A DNA stretch of 64,000 nucleotides. Origin: Prosopocoilus inquinatus (Eukaryota; Arthropoda; Insecta; Coleoptera; Lucanidae). The DNA lies in contig JAYKNF010000017.1 of the NCBI GenBank assembly GCA_036172665.1, positions 372,001 to 436,000 on the forward strand. The letters run 5' to 3'. The position numbers and the translations under genes are program-made. Below are positions 1-10,600 of this stretch, piece by piece. Under the pieces are notes generated by a model. The model was not told the DNA's origin. It saw only the letters and a program-made list of their open reading frames with translations, and did not search any database. Position 1 is the stretch's first letter. Every line of letters starts with the position of its first letter.

Positions 1-1190
1 CTTCGTATCTCACTTCAGAGTTGCTGGAGCCCATCCAAACGTCAAATAACATGATAGATAAGTAAGGATCGATTAGATACATCACAGGAACAACGCTAAT
101 GCGTGTTGTTTCATTTAAAACTATTTCCAGCTTCTACTGCGTCCGAGAACTTCGTATCTCACATCAGAGTTACTAGAGTCCATCGAAACGTCAAATAACA
201 TGATGGATGAGTAAGGATCGATTAGATACATCACAGGAACAACGCTAGTACGTGTTGTTTCGTATAAAACTATTTCCAGCTTCTGCTGCGGCCGAAAACT
301 TCGTATCTCACTTCAGAGTTATTTGAGCCCATCCAAACGTCAAATAACATGATAGATGAGTAAGGATCGATCAGATACATCACAGGAACAACGCAAATAC
401 GTGTTGTTTCATCTAAAACTATTTCTAGCTTCAGCTGCGTCCGAGAACTTCGTATCTCACATCAAAGTTATTGGAGCCCATCGAAATGTCAAATAACATA
501 GTAGCTAAGTAAGGATCGATTAGATACATCACAGGAGCAACGCTAATACGTGTTGTTTCGTTCAAAACTATTTCCAGCTTCTGCTGCGTCCGAAAACTTT
601 GTATCTCACATCAGAGTTACTGGAGTCCATCAAAACTTCAAATAACATGATAGATGAGTAAGGATCGATTAGATACATCACAGGAACAACGCTAATACGT
701 GTTGTTTCGTTTAAAACTATTTCCAGCTCCTGCTGCGTCCGAAAACTTCGTATCTCACTTCAGAGTTTCTGGAGCCCATCCAAACGTCAAATAACATGAT
801 AGACGAGTAAGGATCGATTAGATACATCACAGGAACAACGCTAATACGTGTTGTTTCGTTTAAAACTATTTCCAGCTGCTGCTGCGTCCGAAAACTTCGT
901 ATCTCACTTCAGAGTTTCTGGAGCCCATCCAAACGTCAAATAACATGATAGACGAGTAAGGATCGATTAGATACATCACAGGAACAACGCTAATACGTTT
1001 TGTTTCATTTAAAACTATTTCTAGCTCCAGCTGCGTCCGAGAACTTCGTATCTCACATCAAAGTTACTGGAGTCCATCGAAACGCCAAATAACCTGATGG
1101 ATGAGTAAGGATCGATTAGATACATCACAGGAATAACGCTAATGCGTGTTGTTTCGTTTAAAACTATTTCCAGCTTCTGCTGCGTCCGAA
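1..1190. repeat. Satellite segmental duplication, copy 1
   Basis: This eight-monomer stretch matches 5214-6403 at a fixed offset of 5213 bp. The pair shares rare variants found nowhere else that I noticed: CGTATAAAAC near 261 and 5474, and the change to GCGGCCG near 288 and 5501. They also share TTATTTGAGCCC and the two-fold GACGAG monomers. Similarity stops near 1190. The left edge is cut by the window start. Confidence 0.85.
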
Positions 1191-3399
1191 AACTTCGTAT
1201 CTCACATTAGAGTTTCTGGAGTCCATCCAAACGTCAAATAACATGATAGATAAGTAAGGATCGATTAGATACAGCATAGGAACAACGCTAATGCGTGTTG
1301 TTTCGTTTAAAACTATTTCCAGCTTCAGTTGCGTCCGAAAACTTCGTATCTCACTTCAGAGTTACTGGAGCCCATCCAAACTTCAAATAACATGATAGAT
1401 GAGTAAGGTTCGATTAGGTACATCACAGGAACAACGCTAATGCGTGTTGTTTCGTTCAAAACTATTTCCAGCTTCAGTTGCGTCCGAAAACTTCGTATCT
1501 CACTTCAGAGTTACTGGAGCTCATCCAAACGTCAAATAACATGATAGATGAGTAAGGATCGATTAGATACATCACAGGAACAACGCTAATGCGTGTTGTT
1601 TCGTTTAAAACTATTTCCAGCTTCTGCTGCGTCCGAGAACTTCGTATCTCACATCAGAGTTACTAGAGTCCATCGAAACGTCAAATAACATGATAGATGA
1701 GTAAGGATCGATTAGATACATCACAGGAAAAACGCTAATGCGTATTGTTTCGTTTAAAACTATTTCCAGCTCCTTCTGTGTCCGAAAACTTCGTATCTCA
1801 CATTAGAGTTACTGGAGTCCATCCAAACGTCAAATAACATGACAGATAATTAAGGATCGATTAGATACAGCACAGGAACAACGTTAATGCGTGTTGTTTC
1901 GTTTAAAACTATTTCCAGCTTCAGTTGCGTCCGAAAACTTCGTATCTTACTTCAGAGTTACTGGAGCCCATCCAAACGTCAAATAACATGATAGATGAGT
2001 AAGGATCGACTAGGTACATCACAGGAACAACGCTAATGCGTGTTGTTTCGTTTAAAACTATTTCCAGCTCCTGCTGCGTCCGAAAACTTCGTATCTCACT
2101 TCAGAGATTCTGGAGCCCATCCAAACGTCAAATAACATGATAGACGAGTAAGGATCGATTAGATACAGCACAGGAACAACGCTAATGCGTGTTGTTTCGT
2201 TCAAAACTATTTCCAGCTTCTGCTGCGTCCGAGAACTTCGTATCTCACATCAAAGTTATTGGAGTAAATCGAAACGCCAAATAACATGATGGATGAGTAA
2301 GGATCGATTAGATACATCACAGGAACAACGCTAATGCGTGTTGTTTCGTTTAAAACTATTTCCAGCTTCTGCTGCGTCCGAAAATTTCGTGTCTCACATT
2401 AGAGTTACTGGAGTCCATCGAAACGTCAAATAACATGATAGATGAGTAAGGATCGATTAGACACATCACAGGAACAACGCTAATGCGTATTGTTTCGTTT
2501 AAAACTATTTCCAGCTCCTCCTGTGTCAGAAAACTTCGTATCTCACATTAGAGTTTCTGGAGTCCATCCAAACGTCAAATAACTTGATAGATAAGTAAGG
2601 ATCGATTAGATACAGCACAGGAACAACGCTAATGCGTGTTGTTTCGTTTAAAACTATTTCCAGCTTCAGTTGCGTCCGAAAACTTCGTATCTCACTTCAG
2701 AGTTACTGGAGCCCATCCAAACGTCAAATAACATGATAGATGAGTAAGGATCGATTAGATACATCCCAGGAACAACGCTAATGCGTGTTGTTTCGTTTAA
2801 AACTATTTCCAGCTTCTGCTGCGTCCGAGAACTTCGTATCTCACATCAGAGTTACTAGAGTCCATCGAAACGTCAAATAACATGATAGATGAGTAAGGAT
2901 CGATTAGATACATCACAGGAAAAACGCTAATGCGTATTGTTTCGTTTAAAACTATTTCCAGCTCCTCCTGTGTCCGAATAACTTCGCATCTCACACTAGA
3001 GTTACTGGAGTCCATCCAAACGTCAAATAACATGATAGATAAGTAAGGATCGACTAGATACAGCACAGGAACAACCCTAATGCGTGTTGTTTCGTTTAAA
3101 ACTATTTCCAGCTTCAGTTGCGTCCGAAAACTTCGTATCTCACTTCAGAGTTACTGGAGCCCATCCAAACGTCAAATAACATGATAGATGAGTAAGGATC
3201 GATTAGATACATCACAGGAACAACGCTAATACGTGTTGTTTCGTTTAAAACTATTTCCAGCTTCTGCTGCGTCCGAAAACTTTGTATCTCACATCAGAGT
3301 TACTGGAGTCCATCCAAACGTCAAATAACATGATAGATGAGTAAGGATCGATTATATACATCACAGGAACAACGCTAATACGCGTTGTTTCGTTCAAAA

Positions 3400-4588
3400 C
3401 TATTTACAGCTTCTGCTGCGTCCGAAAACTTTGTATCTCACATCAGAGTTACTGGAGTCCATCCAAACGTCAAATAACATGATAGATGAGTAAGGATCGA
3501 TTATATACATCACAGGAACAACGCCAATACGTGTTGTTTCGTTTAAAACTATTTCCAGCTCCTGCTGCGTCCGAAAACTTCGTATCTCACTTCAGAGTTA
3601 CTGGAGCTCATCCAAACGTCAAATAACTTGATAGATGAGTAAGGATCGATCAGATACATCACAGGAACAACGCTAATACGTGTTGTTTCATTTAAAACTA
3701 TTTCTAGCTTCAGCTGCGTCCGAGAACTTCGTATCTCACATCAAAGTTATTGGAGTCCATCGAAACGCCAAATAACATGATGGATGAGTAAGGATCGATC
3801 AGATACATCACAAGAACAACGCTAATGCGTGCTGTTTCGTTTAAAACTATTTCCAGCTTCTGCTGCGTCCGAAAATTTCGTGTCTCACATTAGAGTTACT
3901 GGAGTCCATCGAAACGTCAAATAACATAGTAGCTAAGTAAGGATCGATTTGATGCATCACAGGAACAACGCTAATGCGTGTTGTTTCGTTCAAAACTATT
4001 TCCAGCTTCTGCTGCGTCCGAAAACTTCGTATCTCACTTCAGAGATGCTGGAGCCCATCCAAACGCCAAATAACATGATAGATAAGTAAGGATCGATTAG
4101 ATACATCACAGGAACAACGCTAATGCGTGTTGTTTCATTTAAAACTATTTCCAGCTTCTACTGCGTCCGAGAACTTCGTATCTCACATCAGAGTTACTAG
4201 AGTCCATCGAAACGCCAAATAACATGATAGATAAGTAAGGATCGATTAGATACATCACAGGAACAACGCTAATGCGTGTTTCGTTCAAAACTATTTCCAG
4301 CTTCTGCTGCGTCCGAAAATTTCGTGTCTCACATTAGAGTTACTGGAGTCCATCGAAACGTCAAATAACATAGTAGCTAAGTAAGGGTCGATTAGATACA
4401 TCACAGGAACAGCGCTAATACGTGTTGTTTCGTTCAAAACTATTTCCAGCTTCTGCTGCGTCCGAAAACTTCGTATCTCACTTCAGAGTTACTGGAGCCC
4501 ATCCAAACGTCAAATAACATGATAGATGAGTAAGGATCGATTAGATACATCACAGGAACAACGCTAATACGTGTCGTTTCGTTCAAAA
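3400..4588. repeat. 8-monomer higher-order unit, copy 1 (1189 bp)
   Basis: The order of monomer variants from 3400 to about 4230 reappears at 4589-5420 with an offset of 1189 bp. Shared rare markers are TATTTACAG (3401 and 4590), AAATAACTTGATAG (near 3622 and 4809), GCGTGCTGTTTCG (near 3826 and 5015) and GATTTGATGCATCAC (near 3948 and 5137). A 3-bp deletion near 4278 explains why the unit is 1189 and not 1192 bp. Confidence 0.85.
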
Positions 4589-5420
4589 CTATTTACAGCT
4601 TCTGCTGCGTCCGAAAACATTGTATCTCACATCAGAGTTACTGGAGTCCATCCAAACGTCAAATAACATGATAGATGAGTAAGGATCGATTAGATACATC
4701 ACAGGAACAACGCCAATACGTGTTGTTTCGTTTAAAACTATTTCCAGCTCCTGCTGCGTCCGAAAACTTCGTATCTCACTTCAGAGTTACTTTAGCTCAT
4801 CCAAACGTCAAATAACTTGATAGATGAGTAAGGATCGATCAGATACATCACAGGAATAACGCTAATACGTGTTGTTTCATTTAAAACTATTTCTAGCTTC
4901 TGCTGCGTCCGAGAACTTCGTATCTCACATCAAAGTTATTGGAGTCCATCGAAACGCCAAATAACATGATGGATGAGTAAGGATCGATTAGATACATCAC
5001 AGGAACAACGCTAATGCGTGCTGTTTCGTTTAAAACTATTTCCAGCTTCTGCTGCGTCCGAAAATTTCGTGTCTCACATTAGAGTTACTGGAGTCCATCG
5101 AAACATGAAATAACATAGTAGCTAAGTAAGGATTGATTTGATGCATCACAGGAACAACGCTAATGCGTGTTGTTTCGTTCAAAACTATTTCCAGCTTCTG
5201 CTGCGTCCGAAAACTTCGTATCTCACTTCAGAGTTGCTGGAGCCCATCCAAACGTCAAATAACATGATAGATAAGTAAGGATCGATTAGATACATCACAG
5301 GAACAACGCTAATGCGTGTTGTTTCATTTAAAACTATTTCCAGCTTCTACTGCGTCCGAGAACTTCGTATCTCACATCAGAGTTACTAGAGTCCATCGAA
5401 ACGTCAAATAACATGATGGA
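4589..5420. repeat. 8-monomer higher-order unit, copy 2 (partial)
   Basis: Adjacent second copy of the unit starting at 3400. It keeps the same succession of monomer types until about 5420, where it merges into the region duplicated at the window start. Copy-specific changes include ACTTTAGCTCATCC near 4789 and AAACATGAAATAAC near 5101. Confidence 0.8.
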
Positions 5421-6403
5421 TGAGTAAGGATCGATTAGATACATCACAGGAACAACGCTAGTACGTGTTGTTTCGTATAAAACTATTTCCAGCTTCTGCT
5501 GCGGCCGAAAACTTCGTATCTCACTTCAGAGTTATTTGAGCCCATCCAAACGTCAAATAACATGATAGATGAGTAAGGATCGATCAGATACATCACAGGA
5601 ACAACGCAAATACGAGTTGTTTCATCTAAAACTATTTCTAGCTTCAGCTGCATCCGAGAACTTCGTATCTCACATCAAAGTTATTGGAGCCCATCGAAAT
5701 GTCAAATAACATAGTAGCTAAGTAAGGATCGATTAGATACATCACAGGAGCAACGCTAATACGTGTTGTTTCGTTCAAAACTAATTCCAGCTTCTGCTGC
5801 GTCCGAAAACTTTGTATCTCACATCAGAGTTACTGGAGTCCATCCAAACTTCAAATAACATGATAGATGAGTAAGGATCGATTAGATACATCACAGGAAC
5901 AACGCTAATACGTGTTGTTTCGTTTAAAACTATTTCCAGCTCCTGCTGCGTCCGAAAAATTTGTATCTCACTTCAGAGTTTCTGGAGCCCATCCAAACGT
6001 CAAATAACATGATAGACAAGTAAGGATCGATTAGATACATCACAGGAACAACGCTAATACGTGTTGTTTCGTTTAAAACTATTTCCAGCTGCTGCTGCGT
6101 CCGAAAACTTCGTATCTCACTTCAGAGTTTCTGGAGCCCATCCAAACGTCAAATAACATGATAGACGAGTAAGGATCGATTAGATACATCACAGGAACAA
6201 CGCTAATACGTGTTGTTTCATTTAAAACTATTTCTAGCTCCAGCTGCGTCCGAGAACTTCGTATCTCACATCAAAGTTACTGGAGTCCATCGAAACGCCA
6301 AATAACCTGATGGATGAGTAAGGATCGATTAGATACATCACAGGAATAACGCTAATACGTGTTGTTTCGTTTAAAACTATTTCCAGCTTCTGCTGCGTCC
6401 GAA
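5214..6403. repeat. Satellite segmental duplication, copy 2
   Basis: Second copy of the block at 1-1190. Visible differences include CATCCAAACTTC here against CATCAAAACTTC near 628, and CTAATTCC near 5780 against CTATTTCC. After 6403 it passes into a monomer with TTTCGTGTCTCAC, whereas copy 1 passes into CTTCGTATCTCACATTAG. The offset is two bases short of 35 monomers, so the duplication kept repeat phase. Confidence 0.85.
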
Positions 6404-7334
6404 AATTTCGTGTCTCACATTAGAGTTACTGGAGTCCATCGAAACGTCAAATAACATAGTAGCTAAGTAAGGATCGATTAGATACATCACAGGAACAACG
6501 CTAATGCGTGTTGTTTCATTTAAAACTATTTCCAGCTTCTGCTGCGTCCGAGAACTTCGTATCTCACATCAGGGATACTGGAGTCCATCCAAACGTCAAA
6601 TAACATGATAGACAAGTAAGGATTGATTAGATACAGCACAGGAACAACGCTAATGCGTGTTGTTTCGTTCAAAACTATTTCCAGCTCCTCCTGTGTCCGA
6701 AAACTTCGTTTCTCACATTAGAGTTACTGGAGTCCATCCAAACGTCAAATAACATGATAGATAAGTAAGGATCGATTAGATACATCACAGGAACAACGCT
6801 AATGCGTGTTGTTTCGTTTAAAACTATTTCCAGCTTCTGCTGCGTCCGAGAACTTCGTATCTCACATCAAAGTTATTGGAGTCCATCGAAACGCCAAATA
6901 ACCTGATGGATGAGTAAGGATCGATTAGATACATCACAGGAACAACGCTAATGCGTGTTGTTTCGTTCAAAACTATTTCCAGCTTCTGCTGCGTCCGAAA
7001 ACTTCGTATCTCACTTCAGAGTTGCTGGAGCCCATCCAAACGTCAAATAACATGATAGATGAGTAAGGATCGATTAGGTACATCACAGGAACAACGCTAA
7101 TGCGTGTTGTTTCGTTCAAAACTATTTCCAGCTTCTGCTGCGTCCGAAAATTTCGTGTCTCACATTAGAGTTACTGGAGTCCATCGAAACGTCAAATAAC
7201 ATAGTAGCTAAGTAAGGATCGATTAGATACATCACAGGAACAACGCTAATACGTGTTGTTTCGTTTAAAACTATTTCCAGCTTCTGCTGCGTCCGAAAAC
7301 TTCGTATCTCACTTCAGAGTTGCTGGAGCCCATC
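6400..7334. repeat. Left flank of insertion, duplicated 20 monomers away
   Basis: Matches 15311-16245 at an offset of 8911 bp. Subtracting the 5926-bp element and one 5-bp target duplication leaves 2980 bp, exactly 20 monomers. The monomer order is the same in both places: a GTTTCATTTAAAAC junction, AGGGATACTGG with GACAAG, CTCCTCCTGTG, CCTGATGG, GTTGCTGG, the CATAGTAGC type, then GTTGCTGG. One visible difference is GCGTGTTG near 6817 against GCGTGCTG near 15717. Confidence 0.85.
7330..7334. repeat. Target-site duplication CCATC, left
   Basis: CCATC lies immediately before the TGTTGATT end of the left LTR and is repeated directly after the right LTR at 13261-13265. The satellite motif GAGCCCATCCAAACG is restored when the element and one CCATC are removed. 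Five base pairs fits BEL/Pao integration. Confidence 0.95.
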
Positions 7335-7501
7335 TGTTGATTCGATATAGTGGACTGTATTTCTTTGTGTTTGTTTGCAGAAAAATTTCGCTGGTACAAT
7401 TACCTTTTTTTATATGAAAGTTTTTTATTTATATTGCAATTGTTTTTTTTTTTTACAAGTGTATGTGATTCATTAAAATGAACGTAAAAATCGTGTTAAC
7501 A
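7335..7501 (-). repeat. 3' LTR of BEL/Pao element
   Basis: A 167-bp direct repeat, identical base for base to 13094-13260, including homopolymer runs of 12, 7 and 6 T. In element orientation it starts TGTTAACA and ends CAACA, so it has the usual TG...CA ends with a 4-bp inverted repeat. It is short for an LTR. In element orientation it contains TATAAATA (plus-strand 7426-7433) overlapping AATAAA (complement of 7424-7429), so both promoter and polyadenylation signals may lie here. Confidence 0.96.
7424..7429 (-). terminator. Candidate AATAAA polyadenylation signal in 3' LTR
   Basis: The complement of TTTATT reads AATAAA in element orientation. In the 3' LTR it would direct 3'-end formation of the genomic transcript. 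It overlaps the TATAAATA promoter-like motif by four bases, which is tight; only one of the two roles may be real. Transcript 3' ends were not available. Confidence 0.45.
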
Positions 7502-7515
7502 TAGCTCCCCGCCTT
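7502..7515 (-). other. Polypurine tract next to 3' LTR
   Basis: Read on the minus strand the bases just before the 3' LTR are AAGGCGGGGAGCTA, followed at once by the LTR start TGTTAACA. A G-rich purine run at this place is the expected plus-strand primer for reverse transcription. The core is GGCGGGGAG, with one C. Confidence 0.8.
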
Positions 7516-7603
7516 GAACATTTTTTTTTTTTTAAGAAAGTGTTCAAATATTCATAAATTGCAGGTAAGTATGAACTGATTGTAATAATGAAAATGAATT
7601 ATT
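7516..7603 (-). other. 3' untranslated region of the retrotransposon
   Basis: 88 bp between the TAA stop of Gag-Pol and the polypurine tract. It contains a 13-base A run in element orientation (T on the plus strand, 7521-7533) and is otherwise AT-rich without a reading frame. On the opposite strand it holds CAGGTAAGT at 7562-7570, a strong match to a 5' splice-site consensus. Confidence 0.75.
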
Positions 7604-10600
7604 TTAACTGTTTTTAACATGCACAATTTCACTGTCACTACTGCCATTTTCAGGTACTGGAAGGGGACACAACTTCGCTACTGCTCGCTTGAAATTGCCT
7701 TTATGAGTCTTGACTGTAGCAACTCGAACTACGTTGTCGTCACCGGGATGAAGCTCTACTATTCTTCCAAGGAGCCACTGGGAAGGAGGTAAGTTATCCT
7801 GTTTGATTATTACCAAACTTCCAATCTTTAGCCCTGGATTTTTGCTCTTCCATTTCTTTCTTTCTTGCAGATGATACAAATATTCTTGTGACCACCGCTT
7901 CCAAAAACTTTGTACCAACTGTTGCTGTAACTGGAAACGCGACAGCCTGTTTGTTGGTGTGTCCAGCAATTGCGGTTCCGGAATAGCAGTCAATGGTTTG
8001 CCAATCAAGAAATGAGCTGGAGTTAGTGGCTGCAGATCATCAACATCCGATGACAGAGGGTATAAAGGTCTAGAATTTAAAGTTGCTTCTATCTGTGTTA
8101 AGATTGTGTAAAATTCTTCATATGTTAATTTTGTGTCATTAATTACTCTTGATAAATGATGTTTTATGTTTTTTATGTTTGATTCCCAAAGCCCTCCGAA
8201 ATGAGGCGAGTTTGGGGGAATAAAATGCCAGGTTATATTTTCATTTGTACAATAATTTGTTATTTCTGTTTTAGAGTTTGAGAAAAATTCATGCAAGGCA
8301 GATAGTTTCTTAGCTGCTCCGATAAAATTTGTTGCATTATCTGAATATAAATGAGCTGGTTTGCCTCTTCGTGATGCAAATCTTCTCAAAGCAGCAAGGA
8401 ATGTTTCGCTTGATAAATCTGTCACAAGTTCAAGATGCATAGCTTTAGTAGAAAAGCAGATGAAAAGACAAATGTAGCCCTTTATAGTCTTTGAACCTCG
8501 ACCTTTGCGATCTTTTATATTAAAAGGCCCTGCATAATCTATTCCCGTGATATAAAATGGATTATTAACTGTAACTCTTTCTTTTGGCAAATTTGCCATT
8601 ATTTGATCAAAAGATTTTGGTTTAGATTTAAAACATCTGATGCAACCTCGCACTACTGACTTAGCCACACTCATTCCAGATGTAACCCAAAAATGCTGTC
8701 TTACTGTAAATAATAACAATTGTGGACCTGCATGAAGTAATGTTATATGCGTATTTTCAAAAATTAGTTTTGCTAAACGATGTTTTCCCGATAAAATCAA
8801 AGGATGTTTCTGAGCAAAATCTAAATAAGAGTTTTTTAATCGACCACCGACTCTTAATAAACCTTCAGTATCAATGAACGGAGCAAGGGATAATAAATTG
8901 TGTTTTGGCTTTAAATTTTTATTATTTAGTAATAAATTAATTTCTTGAGGAAAACTGTCTTGTTGTGACAATTTTATTAATTGTTTCATACTGAGATCTA
9001 ATTCTGCAATAGTCAAATATCCGTACGGCCGTTCAGATTTTTGTTTCTTAATGTTTAAGATGAATCGTAAAATGTATGCCATTGTTCTTTTCAACCTATT
9101 CAAACTAGAAAACCTTTCGAATATCTGAAAATTATTTTCAACAGTAGCTGAGCAAACATTATTTTTAGAATATTTAATTGAAATTGAGAATGCGGATGAT
9201 GGCCAATGATTAGTTGGAAGAGACAACCATGAAGGGCCGTTCCACCACAATTGAGACTTGAGTAAATTTTCAGGAGAAATTCCTCGTGATGTAAGATCGG
9301 CAGGATTATCTTTTGTGTTTATGTACTTCCAATTACTAATCTGTGTTAATTCTTGAATTTTAGAAATGCGATTTCTTACAAAAATTGGTAATGAATGAGA
9401 TGGAGAGTTAATCCAGTGTAATATTATTTGAGAATCTGACCATAGATGATATGAGCATTCGATAGTGAATGATTTTTGTACTTTGTTAATTAATTGACTT
9501 AACAACAAAGCACTGCACAATTCTAATCTTGGCATAGTTAAACATTTCAGTGGAGCAACCTTTGTCTTTCCGCATAAGAGATTAATTAAAATCTTTTCTT
9601 TTTGATCGATGCTGCGAACGTATACACACGCACCGTATGCGTTTTGTGACGCGTCACAGAAACCATGTAATTCGATTTCTGTAGAATTTTTACAAATGAC
9701 GTGCCTATCTAATTTGAGTTGATTTAATTTTGTTAAATTATTTCTGAATCGTATCCACGTAGCTTTCAAATCGTCTGGAATAGGATCATTCCAATCTAAT
9801 TTAAGAGACCATAGTTTTTGAATAATTATTTTTGAGAAAATAGTGCATGGGCTTAACAAACCTAATGGATCAAAAATCCTTGCTACGTCAGATAAGATTG
9901 ATCGTTTATTAATTGATAAAGAATTTTCAAAATTTTTGATTTGAAAACCTAATGTATCAGATTTACTGTACCATTTTATTCCTAAAGTTTTTGAAAACTC
10001 ATTATCTCCTAAATTTAAAACACTCACAGGTTCATTTTCATTTTGAAACTCTTGCAAGAAAAGCTGACTATTAGAATTCCATTTTCTTAATGGGAAACAT
10101 GCTGAATTTAGAATTGATGCAATTTCTTTACATACATTGATTGCAACTGTTTCAGAATCAAAACCTGTTATGAGATCATCAACATAAAAATCATTTTTTA
10201 TTATTGAAGATGCGAAAGAAGATTTTGTTTGATATTCATGAGCCAACTGCTTTAAGCATCTTATGGCTAAATACGGAGCAGATCTAGTGCCGTAGGTAAC
10301 TGTATTTAAAGTGTAAATGGAAATTGGATCGTCTGAACTAAATCTCCAAACAATATTTTGAAGATGTCTGTCATCAGGATGAATGACGACCTGCCTATAC
10401 ATTTTTTCTATATCTGCCGAAACTGCAAAAGGATGTTGTCTGAATTTTATGAGTATAGAAAATATTTCATTCTGAATGGGTGGCCCTGTAAATTGTAAAT
10501 CATTAACTGACCAACCTGAATCAGAATTCGCTGATCCATCAAAGACTACTCTTAGTTTAGTAGTCAAACTTTCTTGTCTAAAAACACCATGATGTGGCAA

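Larger units (their letters stand above)
1..7334. repeat. 149-bp satellite, left block (about 49 monomers)
   Basis: Head-to-tail monomers beginning CTTCGTATCTCAC recur at 1, 150, 299 and 448, giving a period of 149 bp. A typical monomer runs through CATCCAAACGTC, AAATAACATGATAGATGAG, TAAGGATCGATTAGATAC, ATCACAGGAACAACGC, TTTAAAACTATTTCCAG and CTTCTGCTGCGTCCG. Monomers in this block differ from one another at many positions, more irregularly than in the right block. Rare length variants occur: +1 near 2975 (CCGAATAACTT) and -3 near 4278 (GCGTGTTTCG). No gene is visible; short minus-strand open frames arise only from repeat phase. Confidence 0.97.

Noticed and set aside
2803..3066. 87-residue minus-strand open frame in the satellite
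   Set aside because: Produced by a one-base insertion in a repeat monomer; the frame breaks in neighbouring monomers, variants are mostly amino-acid changing, and no domain is recognisable.
1..7334. Telomeric repeats (TAAGG is frequent)
   Set aside because: TAAGG occurs once per 149-bp monomer within GAGTAAGGATCG and never as a tandem pentamer array.
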